Shown here: one piece after another, positions 7,859 through 14,558 of the stretch | How the letters are laid out: every line of letters begins with the position of its first letter | How positions within the stretch are numbered: the stretch's first letter is position 1 | NCBI GenBank assembly: GCA_947457605.1 | Contig: CANGWP010000046.1 | Location: 1-14,794 of the forward strand | Reading direction: 5' to 3' | Source: Bdellovibrionales bacterium | GTDB taxonomy: Bacteria > Bdellovibrionota > UBA1018 > CAIMNF01 | Length of the DNA: 14,794 bases | Translations under genes and position numbers: made by a program | The notes under the pieces: generated by a model | Told to the model about the DNA's origin: nothing | The model's input: the letters and a program-made list of their open reading frames with translations, nothing else | Database searches by the model: none

Positions 7859-9243
7859 TCAGCGGTTCCTCCAGCTGAAGCACCTTCAGCTTGTTGAATC
7901 ATTTCCTTGAGTTTTTCGGATGCAACCGATTTCGCATCATTGTCCGGAGTGATCGTGTTCACGGTGGACTGCACCCCGTTCACGAAGCTTGCGCCTTCAT
8001 CGACGAGAGCCTGGGCTTTCGCCTTGTATCGCTCCGCAACCTCACGCTCTTCAAATCCGGGAACGCGCAAGACGCTTTCGATCGATGTTTCAGCAAACTG
8101 GCGGATGTTGAGAACCCCGACCTGTGCCAATGCGCGGGCCTGGGTTTCGTTCACGCCTTCGATCAGCATGAGGTTTGCAATGGCATCCTGGATGCGCTTT
8201 TGAAGCTTGGTCTTCGAAATGATGTCGAGTTTCCAGCCGGTGATCTGGGCTGCAAGACGAACGTTTTGTCCGCGCTTTCCGATGGCAAGCGACAACTGGG
8301 TGTCTTCCACCATGATCTCCATCGATTTGTTGCGCTCATCAATCCGGATCGAGGAGATCTCCGCCGGAGAAAGGGCCGAGCGCGCGAATACCATCGGATT
8401 GTCAGACCAAGGAATGATGTCGATCTTCTCGCCCTTCAGTTCCTGGATGACCTGTTGAACGCGAACGCCCTTCATTCCGACGCATGCACCGACCGGATCA
8501 ATGTCCCGATCCTTGGAGACCACGGCCATTTTGGCGCGCGACCCTGGCTCGCGGGAGCATTGCTTGATCTCGATGATGCCATCCCGGATTTCCGGAACTT
8601 CCTGCTCGAACAACTTCATGAGGTATTTGGGACTTGTGCGGCTGATGTAAAGCGCTGGACCCTTGGTGGTCGTTGCCACGTCGATCAGGATCGCTTGCAC
8701 TCGGTCGCCCGGCTTGTAGTTTTCGCCCGGGATGATTTCGTTCTTCGGAAGGTATGCATCGGTCTTTCCAAGATCGATCACAAGATTTCCACGCTCCATC
8801 CGGCGCGCAATCCCGGAGAGGATCTCGCCCTTCAGCGGCATGTACTCGTTGAAGATAATGTCGCGCTCGGCATCGCGTACCTTTTGAAAGATGATCTGCT
8901 TTGCGGTCTGGGCATCCACCCGTCCGAAGCTCGGGGTCTCGACCTTTACGCCGAGTTCATCGCCGATCTGTGCCTGTGGATCAAGTTCGAGCGCCTCTTG
9001 GATTTTGATTTCCTCGGATTCCTCGAGCATGTCGTCATCGCTGTCGACCACTTTTTTGAAGAGGTAAAGATCCACATCGCCGTTTTCGTCGTTGTAGTGG
9101 GCCTCAAGAATGGCGTGAGGTCCGTATTTTTTCTGTGCGGCGGCAAGGATCGCCTGCTCGATGGCGCTTACGATGATATCGCGCTTGATTCCGCGATCGC
9201 GGCCCACAGATTCAATGACTCGGCTCAATTCACTCAGGTTCAT
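7855..9243 (-). CDS. nusA: Transcription termination/antitermination factor NusA
   Basis: NusA binds RNA polymerase and nascent RNA to modulate pausing, intrinsic termination and antitermination. The 462-aa protein shows the N-terminal polymerase-binding domain (about 1-130), an S1 domain (about 135-202), KH1 with the GACVGMKG loop (252-259), and KH2 with LAIGKRGQ (319-326). One helix-hairpin-helix segment follows (about 354-425, containing LIEGVNETQARAL) and then a short acidic tail. It therefore lacks the full pair of acidic repeats of E. coli NusA. A strong Shine-Dalgarno (AGAAGGAG, 9250-9257) lies 6 nt before the ATG. rimP ends 27 nt upstream and infB overlaps its stop. Confidence 0.97.
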   Translation of the reverse strand: MNLSELSRVIESVGRDRGIKRDIIVSAIEQAILAAAQKKYGPHAILEAHYNDENGDVDLYLFKKVVDSDDDMLEESEEIKIQEALELDPQAQIGDELGVKVETPSFGRVDAQTAKQIIFQKVRDAERDIIFNEYMPLKGEILSGIARRMERGNLVIDLGKTDAYLPKNEIIPGENYKPGDRVQAILIDVATTTKGPALYISRTSPKYLMKLFEQEVPEIRDGIIEIKQCSREPGSRAKMAVVSKDRDIDPVGACVGMKGVRVQQVIQELKGEKIDIIPWSDNPMVFARSALSPAEISSIRIDERNKSMEIMVEDTQLSLAIGKRGQNVRLAAQITGWKLDIISKTKLQKRIQDAIANLMLIEGVNETQARALAQVGVLNIRQFAETSIESVLRVPGFEEREVAERYKAKAQALVDEGASFVNGVQSTVNTITPDNDAKSVASEKLKEMIQQAEGASAGGTAE

Positions 9244-9270
9244 GGTTTACTCCTTCTTGATTCCTTTGGA

Positions 9271-9939
9271 TCAAAGTCCTTTGACTTCCCGCTCGAGATT
9301 CGCTTTGTCCACAAGGGACAGGGGAATCCGGATCGGAGTCTCGGGTTTTGGTTCTTTCTTTTTTCCAGGTTTTCCGCGCGTTCCATCCTCGGCGATCAGG
9401 CCGATCTGGATGGAGAGAGTGCTTTGGTCGAAGCCACGCAGAATTCCGTAAAAATTTTTCTGTTTTGGATTTTTCTCCGAATAGGCGGGGGCGCCGGTCT
9501 CCTCACCCGTAAGGGGACGAATGGTATGAATCCTAGCGATTTCCCCTGCGAATTTCAAAAAGTCAGACGGCTTGCGAAGCGGCCGGTCGATTCCGGGCGA
9601 AGACACTTCGAGTTCGTAGGCGCCCTTGAAAATTTCGGAAAGACTGGACTCGGTCTCAAGCGGTCCATCGAGCTCCCGGGTTACGCGAACGCAATCCTCG
9701 ATGGTGACGCCGTCCGCAGTCGATTCCGGAAGCAGGTCGATGTAAATGCAGAGCTTTTTTTCGCGGTGATTGAGAAGGTCCAGGGCAACCAGCTCATAGC
9801 CAAGGGTGGCCAGACGCTCTTCCAAAAACGTGGTCAGGCGCGCTTCGGGCGTAGCTTCGCCTTCGGATCCGATTCGGGAACCTGAAAGGAGACTTTCGTT
9901 TGTGGGAAGCAAATTCTCTGTCATTTTCTGTGCCATCAT
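9271..9939 (-). CDS. rimP: Ribosome maturation factor RimP
   Basis: RimP binds the free 30S subunit and assists assembly of its head region with S12 and other proteins. The family signature YELEVSSPGIDRPL (about 108-121) and the preceding VTIEDCVRVTRELDGPL are clear. The 222 aa exceed the usual 150-170 because of an N-terminal extension of about 25 residues and a Lys/Pro-rich insertion (EDGTRGKPGKKKEPKPETP) within the C-terminal SH3-like domain. The ATG at 9939 is preferred because GGTGA lies 5 nt upstream; alternatives are a GTG at 9948 and ATGs at 9936 and 9924. It is the first gene of the operon and is preceded at 27 nt by an intrinsic terminator. Confidence 0.93.
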   Translation of the reverse strand: MMAQKMTENLLPTNESLLSGSRIGSEGEATPEARLTTFLEERLATLGYELVALDLLNHREKKLCIYIDLLPESTADGVTIEDCVRVTRELDGPLETESSLSEIFKGAYELEVSSPGIDRPLRKPSDFLKFAGEIARIHTIRPLTGEETGAPAYSEKNPKQKNFYGILRGFDQSTLSIQIGLIAEDGTRGKPGKKKEPKPETPIRIPLSLVDKANLEREVKGL

Positions 9940-9966
9940 CCATGTCACCCGATAACGGTGCAGGCT

Positions 9967-9997
9967 AAAAAAAAGGCGGGATCAATCTGAACCCGCC
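9967..9997 (-). terminator. Intrinsic terminator in the rimP leader, possible attenuator
   Basis: On the minus strand GGCGGG (9992-9997) pairs with CCCGCC (9975-9980), with further T-A, C-G and A-T pairs inside the intervening 11 nt. It is followed at once by eight T residues (9967-9974). This is a canonical rho-independent terminator for minus-strand transcription. No minus-strand gene lies upstream, because 10221 onward is transcribed the other way. The signal therefore ends either the leader of the rimP operon or a separate small RNA. On the plus strand the tract reads as A residues, so it is not bidirectional. Confidence 0.8.
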
Positions 9998-10166
9998 CGT
10001 CTGCGATCAAATTATTGGGATCAGGGAAGGTTTACACAAATCAGCCTTGGGAATCAAGCCCATTCCCCCCGGATTCCCGATTTTTCCATGCCAGTATGCA
10101 ATGAAAATCATTGAAATTGGCCGGATCCGCACCGGTGATCGCAACTGTCCCGCCTTTTTGATTGTA
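9998..10166 (-). promoter_or_regulatory. Putative structured leader and promoter of the rimP operon
   Basis: A TACAAT -10-like hexamer on the minus strand (10161-10166) with a poor TTTATT -35 (10184-10189, spacer 17) could start a leader running to the terminator. The leader would contain several inverted repeats: CAATGA/TCATTG with a 3-nt loop (10099-10113), GGGAATC/GATTCCC (10049-10055 with 10072-10078), and the short palindromes CGGATCCG (10122-10129) and CACCGGTG (10130-10137). A GGCGGG near its 5' end (10149-10154) is complementary to the 3' arm of the terminator. The promoter is weak evidence; the hairpins are seen directly. No open frame of interest is present. Confidence 0.35.
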
Positions 10167-10178
10167 ACTTTGTGTAAA
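10031..10178. repeat. 10-bp inverted repeat bracketing the divergent control region
   Basis: TTTACACAAA (10031-10040) recurs as its exact reverse complement TTTGTGTAAA (10169-10178), 128 nt away. The right copy lies in the spacer of the plus-strand promoter. The pair could be two binding sites for one regulator, the base of a long RNA stem, or the ends of a very small mobile element. No target duplication is visible. Confidence 0.4.
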
Positions 10179-10187
10179 AATTAAATA
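10158..10187 (+). promoter_or_regulatory. Putative promoter of the 876-aa exported protein gene
   Basis: TTGATT (10158-10163) and TAAATA (10182-10187) are 18 nt apart in AT-rich sequence ahead of the gene at 10221. Its ribosome-binding site AAGGGGAG lies 4 nt before the ATG. The -10 is imperfect and the region overlaps the proposed divergent rimP promoter, so the two may interfere or share a regulator. Confidence 0.4.
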
Positions 10188-10220
10188 AAATAAGAGAAGT
10201 CGCCACCAAAGGGGAGTTTC

Positions 10221-12851
10221 ATGAAAAAAAGTTCGATTCCGGTCACCATTCTTACCATTTTGGGAATGATCTCTCAGGGCGTGGTTCCTCTCCCTCGAGC
10301 GCACGGGCAGGGGAGTCCTACGGGTAACTTCAGTTTTCCGGGTGCTGATCCTGCGGCGATGAACCTGCAGATGATCGCAACCGGGGTTCAGGGCGCAATG
10401 GCGGCCTGTCTTCAAATGAATCAGATGAATCGGGCGAAGAGTCTGCTCGACAAGTCGGGAGCGTTGAATTCAGCACTCGGACTCGCATCCAAGGAAACCA
10501 GAAAAGACGCATCCAAAAATCTATTGACGGGTGCGGCCGGGGTAAAGCCCAGTGGTACGTGTTACGACGCGCTTGCCAAGGGTAAGGCGAATTCAAACGG
10601 AATCCGTGAGTTTGACCTGACCAAGATGTCCGAGGTTGCGAAGAGTGCAACCAATTGTTTGATGGACTGTCCACCGCCCGAGGAGGATGGTGCTGGCTGT
10701 ATGGATTTTTTCGGAAAACCGAAAAATGACGGGAAGTTTGATAGCAAGAGCAGGGAAGCCGGCTTTGCCAAGATCCAAACCGCGATCGATAAAATCCAAG
10801 TTTACAAAGCCTTTAAAAATTTCCAGATGAACTCTTGTACCAACCAAGAAGAGCAAGAGCTCAGGCTCGCCCAAGAACTCTATCAGTGCCAGCAAAAGGC
10901 GCTCTCGGATGCGGTGTCTGCTGCCGCACTTCAGATTCAAAACACCCTGAACGAGCACAAGGCCGCATTTGATAAAATGACCCAAGCCAACGAGGAGTTG
11001 TTTCAGCAATGGGTGGATATCAACAAGGTCCTCGGAGCCCAGGACGATCAAGACCCGGATCCGCTCTTCAATACGGGTGGAGACAAAACCCAGAGCAATC
11101 AGTTCGGCGGGCTCCTTGGCATTCAGCGGGCGCTCAATCAGGATCTCTCCGAGCAGGAAACGCAAGGTGCGAAATTCAAGCAGGATGTCGACGCACTCAA
11201 ACAATCGATTCAGGCCAACAACGACAGTTTGGAGCGCGGTCGGATGGAGGCTGTATCCGGGTGCATGAGTCAGTCAAACTCCATTGGAGTTTCAGGGGGG
11301 CGTGCGCTCACCTGTTTTAAGCCTATGGTCAAGGATGGGCAGCCCGTGCTCGATCCGAACGGAAGGCCAAGGTACGACAGAGTGACTTGCGGTCCGATTG
11401 AGTTCTTGAAGACCCAGGTCGAGCAATCGGCATTTGTGACCTCTCGCGGGAACGTGGTTCAAAGTCAAAATCGACGGGATGATTCCGAGCGTTTGGGGAT
11501 GGAGTTTCAGAACATTGCGGATTCCATTTTGCAGGACATGACTCCAAACGGGGGGAAGGAGGAATCTTTGGTTCCGGACTCCACCACCTGGGGTGAGATT
11601 TCCAGTAGATACGGCCCTGCACTCAATGAGCTGTCTCAAAAAACGGGTGTGAATCTCATGGGGCAGCTCGAGAAGGTTGCATCTTTTTGTTTCAGCACCG
11701 GGGATCGCTGGAAAAACCAACAGGTCAGGTCCGTTTCTTCAAACTACGGAAAGGCAAAGGCCGCAAACGACCAAAAACGCTCCGAATTGAACGGCGAACT
11801 ACAAAAGGGACTTGGTGAACTGAAAAAGAATTACAGCGATGCCATGGCCGTGCTTGGCAACCAAGCAGTGGCACTCAATACTTTCAATTGTACGAAGACG
11901 GATCCTAAGAAAATGCTCGAGTGCTACGACCAGATCAGATCCAATACTCGCGATTTGTTAGAGGGCACAGGCGCTTCAGCCACGGTCATTCGGAATGAAA
12001 AGGGCCAGGCGATTGCGCCTCCCTGCAAAGGAATCAATGGTTGTGTGACGGTATTGAACCAGGCGCGAAAAGTGAAAAAGGGCCACGTGCAGGAGGGACG
12101 AAAGATTCAAACGAATTTTGCCATTCAAGCCCGGGCAAAAATCGATCAGAACGTGCTTGGCCTTGCCAATCTCCTAAAGAATCTTCAAGGGCAGGTCTCC
12201 TCGCAATTTGGAGTGGTCGCGGGACTTGCCAATCGACTTGGAGTAAAGGCCAACGCAAGTCCGAAAATGGTGGAAGGGGCCGAAGCCCTTCAGCCCGCCG
12301 ATAGCACTCAAGGAAGGCCACCGTCTGGTCCTGGACCCTACAAATCGCCCGAGGACATGGCAAAGGTGCTCTCTGGAAAGATGATGCCCGGAGGCATGAT
12401 CAACTTCTCGGATGACGGCATGGGGGATGTCGTTGCCGATGCGATGGAGAAGATCAAAGAGAAAAAGGACAAGTTCAAAGAAGAGCTCGACAAATTCAAA
12501 GACAACTCCAAAGACATTCAGGAGCTTAGGACCTCGTGCGTGAGTGATAAGTCGGACAATGTGGGGAATGGGGCGTGTGGTCCGGAATGTAGTGCGCAAG
12601 CACTGGAAGCTGCAAAATGTGGCGATTCAGCTAAATTTAAAGCAGTTGATGATGCGTTGGCGATGCTGAATGGGACAGATCCTGAGAAAGCTCAGGTAAC
12701 CTTCAGTAATGCGAACGCTGCGCTCACAGGAATTTCCTGTGGTGACCCGTCTGTAAGGGAAACGTGTTTGTATTGCGTTAGAACTAAATCTGATCGCTTT
12801 CAAGGGCCTCAGGACAATGATTCGGGTGGTAGAGGTGGGAGAGGCTTATGA
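10221..12851 (+). CDS. Large cysteine-rich predicted exported protein, unknown function
   Basis: The 876-aa protein is not recognised. It has a typical signal peptide: MKKSS, a hydrophobic stretch at about residues 6-24, and a likely cleavage after AHG (29). The mature chain has about 22 cysteines spread along its length, an even number that fits disulfide bonding outside the cytoplasm. It is rich in Gln, Lys, Glu and Ala, with long predicted helical or coiled-coil segments (for example around FKDNSKDIQELRT and before VSGCMSQSNS). A Pro/Gly-rich spacer stands near STQGRPPSGPGPYKSPED. The last 100 residues hold a cysteine cluster (ACGPEC, ETCLYC) and end in GGRGGRGL. The ATG is supported by AAGGGGAG. 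It is a single gene with its own promoter, ending just before the infC promoter. Structural, envelope or adhesion roles are all possible. Confidence 0.85.
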   Translation: MKKSSIPVTILTILGMISQGVVPLPRAHGQGSPTGNFSFPGADPAAMNLQMIATGVQGAMAACLQMNQMNRAKSLLDKSGALNSALGLASKETRKDASKNLLTGAAGVKPSGTCYDALAKGKANSNGIREFDLTKMSEVAKSATNCLMDCPPPEEDGAGCMDFFGKPKNDGKFDSKSREAGFAKIQTAIDKIQVYKAFKNFQMNSCTNQEEQELRLAQELYQCQQKALSDAVSAAALQIQNTLNEHKAAFDKMTQANEELFQQWVDINKVLGAQDDQDPDPLFNTGGDKTQSNQFGGLLGIQRALNQDLSEQETQGAKFKQDVDALKQSIQANNDSLERGRMEAVSGCMSQSNSIGVSGGRALTCFKPMVKDGQPVLDPNGRPRYDRVTCGPIEFLKTQVEQSAFVTSRGNVVQSQNRRDDSERLGMEFQNIADSILQDMTPNGGKEESLVPDSTTWGEISSRYGPALNELSQKTGVNLMGQLEKVASFCFSTGDRWKNQQVRSVSSNYGKAKAANDQKRSELNGELQKGLGELKKNYSDAMAVLGNQAVALNTFNCTKTDPKKMLECYDQIRSNTRDLLEGTGASATVIRNEKGQAIAPPCKGINGCVTVLNQARKVKKGHVQEGRKIQTNFAIQARAKIDQNVLGLANLLKNLQGQVSSQFGVVAGLANRLGVKANASPKMVEGAEALQPADSTQGRPPSGPGPYKSPEDMAKVLSGKMMPGGMINFSDDGMGDVVADAMEKIKEKKDKFKEELDKFKDNSKDIQELRTSCVSDKSDNVGNGACGPECSAQALEAAKCGDSAKFKAVDDALAMLNGTDPEKAQVTFSNANAALTGISCGDPSVRETCLYCVRTKSDRFQGPQDNDSGGRGGRGL

Positions 12852-12868
12852 ATGAAGCCTCTACAAAC

Positions 12869-12897
12869 TTGACACGAACTCGGAAGCTCGGTAAATC
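12869..12897 (+). promoter_or_regulatory. Sigma70-like promoter of infC
   Basis: A consensus TTGACA (12869-12874) is followed after exactly 17 nt by TAAATC (12892-12897). Predicted transcription starts near 12904, leaving a leader of about 46 nt before the infC ATG. It lies 17 nt after the stop of the preceding gene, so infC need not depend on readthrough. Confidence 0.65.
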
Positions 12898-12949
12898 TAG
12901 GAAAATGCGGGAATTTTTGTCCGCCTGAAAGGAAACTAGAAACACTCAA

Positions 12950-13630
12950 ATGGCATTTAAAACCAACAACGCTGCCCCTCCGTCGGGCGGAATCATCACT
13001 CCGAACACATCCGGGACCACTCCCTCTTCTCGTCCCTCCACCTTCCAACCAAGATCCCCAAGTTCCAGACCCTATCCACCACGGGATCGTAACTTCAACA
13101 AAGATGACAAAGACGATGTCCGCCTGAATGAGCGGATCCGTGTGCCGCAAGTCCGACTGATTGATGAAAACGGCGAGCAGGTCGGCATTGTTCCCACTCA
13201 GCAAGCTTTGCAAATGGCCCGCGACAAGGGCCTTGATTTGATGGAAGTCGCAGCAGGTGCGAGTCCTCCCGTGTGCAAGATCTGCGACTACGGAAAATTC
13301 AAATACGAAAAGAAAAAGAAAGAGGCGCAAGCCCGCAAAAACCAGGTGGTGGTGAAGGTAAAAGAAGTCCAGCTTCGCCCGAACACCGACGAGCATGACC
13401 TTTCTTACAAGATCAAAAACGCCCAGGAATTCATCGAAGAGGGCGACAAGGTGAAATTCACGATCCTCTTCCGGGGTCGCGAAATCGCCCACACCGAGCC
13501 GGGCTTTAAGATGTGCAAGGATGTGATTGAGCGGGTTGGGGAGGCTGCGATCGTCGAGCTTGCTCCAAAGCTTGAAGGCAAAAAGCTCATGATGATTCTG
13601 GCTCCCAATCCGCAGTTCAAGAAGAAATGA
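12950..13630 (+). CDS. infC: Translation initiation factor IF-3
   Basis: IF3 binds the 30S subunit, prevents premature subunit joining and checks the start codon and initiator tRNA. The 226-aa product contains the IF3 N-domain (about 58-125, from VRLNERIRVPQVRLID through CDYGKFKYEKKKKEA) and the C-domain (about 134-222, ending ILAPNPQFKKK). A disordered Pro/Ser/Arg-rich extension of about 57 residues precedes the N-domain; E. coli IF3 (180 aa) lacks it. The ATG is the only usable start, since an in-frame TGA lies 8 codons upstream. It has no close Shine-Dalgarno: AAAGGA is about 17 nt away. The usual autoregulatory AUU start is absent. The next gene overlaps its stop by 4 nt. Confidence 0.96.
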   Translation: MAFKTNNAAPPSGGIITPNTSGTTPSSRPSTFQPRSPSSRPYPPRDRNFNKDDKDDVRLNERIRVPQVRLIDENGEQVGIVPTQQALQMARDKGLDLMEVAAGASPPVCKICDYGKFKYEKKKKEAQARKNQVVVKVKEVQLRPNTDEHDLSYKIKNAQEFIEEGDKVKFTILFRGREIAHTEPGFKMCKDVIERVGEAAIVELAPKLEGKKLMMILAPNPQFKKK

Positions 13631-14070
13631 CCTCTCCGCAGATGAGCGCACCGGATGCCGCGAAGCAGACGACTTCCGAGATCACCACGTTCCTGAAGGC
13701 TCAGAGCCCTGAGCTCAAGGCAAAGATCGAGGCGATCGAACACTTCATGGATCACCCCGTGGCAAAAGTGGGGGGAACCCTGGTTCAGGACCAGGAGTTC
13801 ACTTCTTCGTTTGGAAAGCTGCTCGACAGTGGCAAGGGGAGTGCTCTCCTTGCTTATGAGGCCGTGCTGATTCTGGTGCTGTGGGGATTCCGGGCCTGGC
13901 GCCTTGGTAAAGTAAATACGTTGTTTGCAAGACTCCTCACTCAAGCCTGGATCGCCCTTTTGTACTGGGTGCTTGCGCTCGTGGTGGTTCCATCGGTACT
14001 GCTCGGCGAATCCTACCGGATCGTGCTTTCTCACTCTGCGCGGGCTCTTTTGCGCCAAATTCTTTCATAA
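13627..14070 (+). CDS. Small two-helix membrane protein, unknown function
   Basis: The 147-aa protein starts at an ATG overlapping the infC stop (ATGA), so it is probably translationally coupled; a second ATG at 13642 is an alternative. Residues 1-70 are soluble and partly helical (KAKIEAIEHFMDHPVAKVGG). Two hydrophobic segments follow, at about 72-91 (LLAYEAVLILVLWGF) and 104-126 (LTQAWIALLYWVLALVVVP), linked by a basic loop RAWRLGK that would favour the cytoplasmic side. There is no signal peptide and no recognised family. It sits between infC and rpmI, where many bacteria have no gene. Codon use looks like its neighbours. A real gene is likely; its role is unknown. Confidence 0.75.
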   Translation: MTSPQMSAPDAAKQTTSEITTFLKAQSPELKAKIEAIEHFMDHPVAKVGGTLVQDQEFTSSFGKLLDSGKGSALLAYEAVLILVLWGFRAWRLGKVNTLFARLLTQAWIALLYWVLALVVVPSVLLGESYRIVLSHSARALLRQILS

Positions 14071-14076
14071 GTAATC

Positions 14077-14277
14077 TTCCGACTGGCCTCGTTCGCTGTT
14101 GATGGACCGCGATTTGGAGCGAATCAACCCTTTGGATAGTAAGGGCTTACTCCTCGAACATCCGGTTCTTTCGCTGCCGCCCATCCTGGGCTCGCTCAAA
14201 AAGTCGTAAGCCCTCCCTACCCAAAGGGTTGATGAGTTCATCTCTTCGGCACCAACATCGAACGAGGCCAGTTGGAG
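14077..14277. repeat. Long nested palindromic element 1
   Basis: The arms ACTGGCCTCGTTCG (14082-14095) and its exact complement (14259-14272) form the outer stem. It extends outward through several more pairs including G-T, and inward through TGTTGATG pairing with 14250-14257 with one mismatch. After an internal loop, ATCAACCCTTTGG (14123-14135) pairs perfectly with 14221-14233, then AGGGCTTAC (14142-14150) with 14206-14214. The 55-nt tip contains GCCCA-TCC-TGGGC (14179-14191). No credible gene lies inside. It could be a structured RNA, a regulatory leader domain or a dispersed palindromic repeat. Confidence 0.8.
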
Positions 14278-14302
14278 TGATCCTCATAATATCTTTGCTG
14301 GA

Positions 14303-14379
14303 ATTGGCCTCTTCGGGTGGGGTTGGGGGCTTAAAGCCTGAAAATGCAATTCCGTTGAATTCTTGAGAGTTTGGCCAAT
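14303..14379. repeat. Shorter hairpin between elements 1 and 2
   Basis: ATTGGCC (14303-14309) is complementary to GGCCAAT (14373-14379), and CTCT just inside can pair with AGAG if three bases bulge. A small GGCT-TAA-AGCC hairpin (14328-14338) lies within. A competing pairing joins GGAATTG (14300-14306) with CAATTCC (14347-14353). The start, TTGGCCTCTTCG, resembles the 5' arm of element 1, so this may be a decayed third copy; that is uncertain. Confidence 0.4.
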
Positions 14380-14392
14380 GGGTATCATTGAA

Positions 14393-14558
14393 CGGGCATG
14401 GCATTTGGAGCCTCGCGATTCATCCCTATGGATTCATGGAGATTCGGCCGACTCTCGCGAGGTTGGAATGCCGAAAGCGAGGCCGCAGGACGCGGCTCGG
14501 AGGCTGAATCTCCATGAATCCATAGGGTTCAATCATGGTTTACATGAGGCCATGCCCG
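14393..14558. repeat. Long nested palindromic element 2
   Basis: The arm at 14424-14445 (beginning CCCTATGG, ending GAGATTC) is the exact reverse complement of 14506-14527, a 22-bp perfect stem extended inward by one G-T and three more pairs. An outer stem joins CGGGCATGGC (14393-14402) with its perfect complement (14549-14558). The tip holds the palindrome CTCGCGAG (14454-14461) and a GCCGC/GCGGC hairpin (14482-14496). The element is non-coding by every sign seen here and stands 70 nt before rpmI, in the same orientation as element 1 by shared sequence blocks. Confidence 0.8.

Noticed and set aside
7891..9885. A 664-codon open frame on the plus strand opposite nusA and rimP
   Set aside because: It is antisense to two clear conserved genes; the strong third-position bias of nusA on the other strand keeps it open. 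No domain, signal or ribosome-binding site supports it.
9975..9997. GGCGGGTTCAGATTGATCCCGCC read as a tRNA T-arm, since E. coli has a tRNA gene before rimP
   Set aside because: The loop is too long for a T-loop and no acceptor, D or anticodon arm is present nearby; the T-run makes it a terminator.
12681..12696. CCTGAG-AAAG-CTCAGG palindrome inside the exported protein gene
   Set aside because: It is short, lies inside coding sequence and is not placed at a gene boundary; likely chance.
14147..14404. An 85-codon minus-strand open frame in the palindromic region
   Set aside because: It runs through part of element 1 and the neighbouring repeats, has no convincing start signal, and its sequence is what structured repeats give when translated.
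14077..14558. The inverted repeats as a CRISPR array or a complete insertion sequence
   Set aside because: There are no regularly spaced direct repeats and no transposase gene; the repeats are nested palindromes of different sizes.
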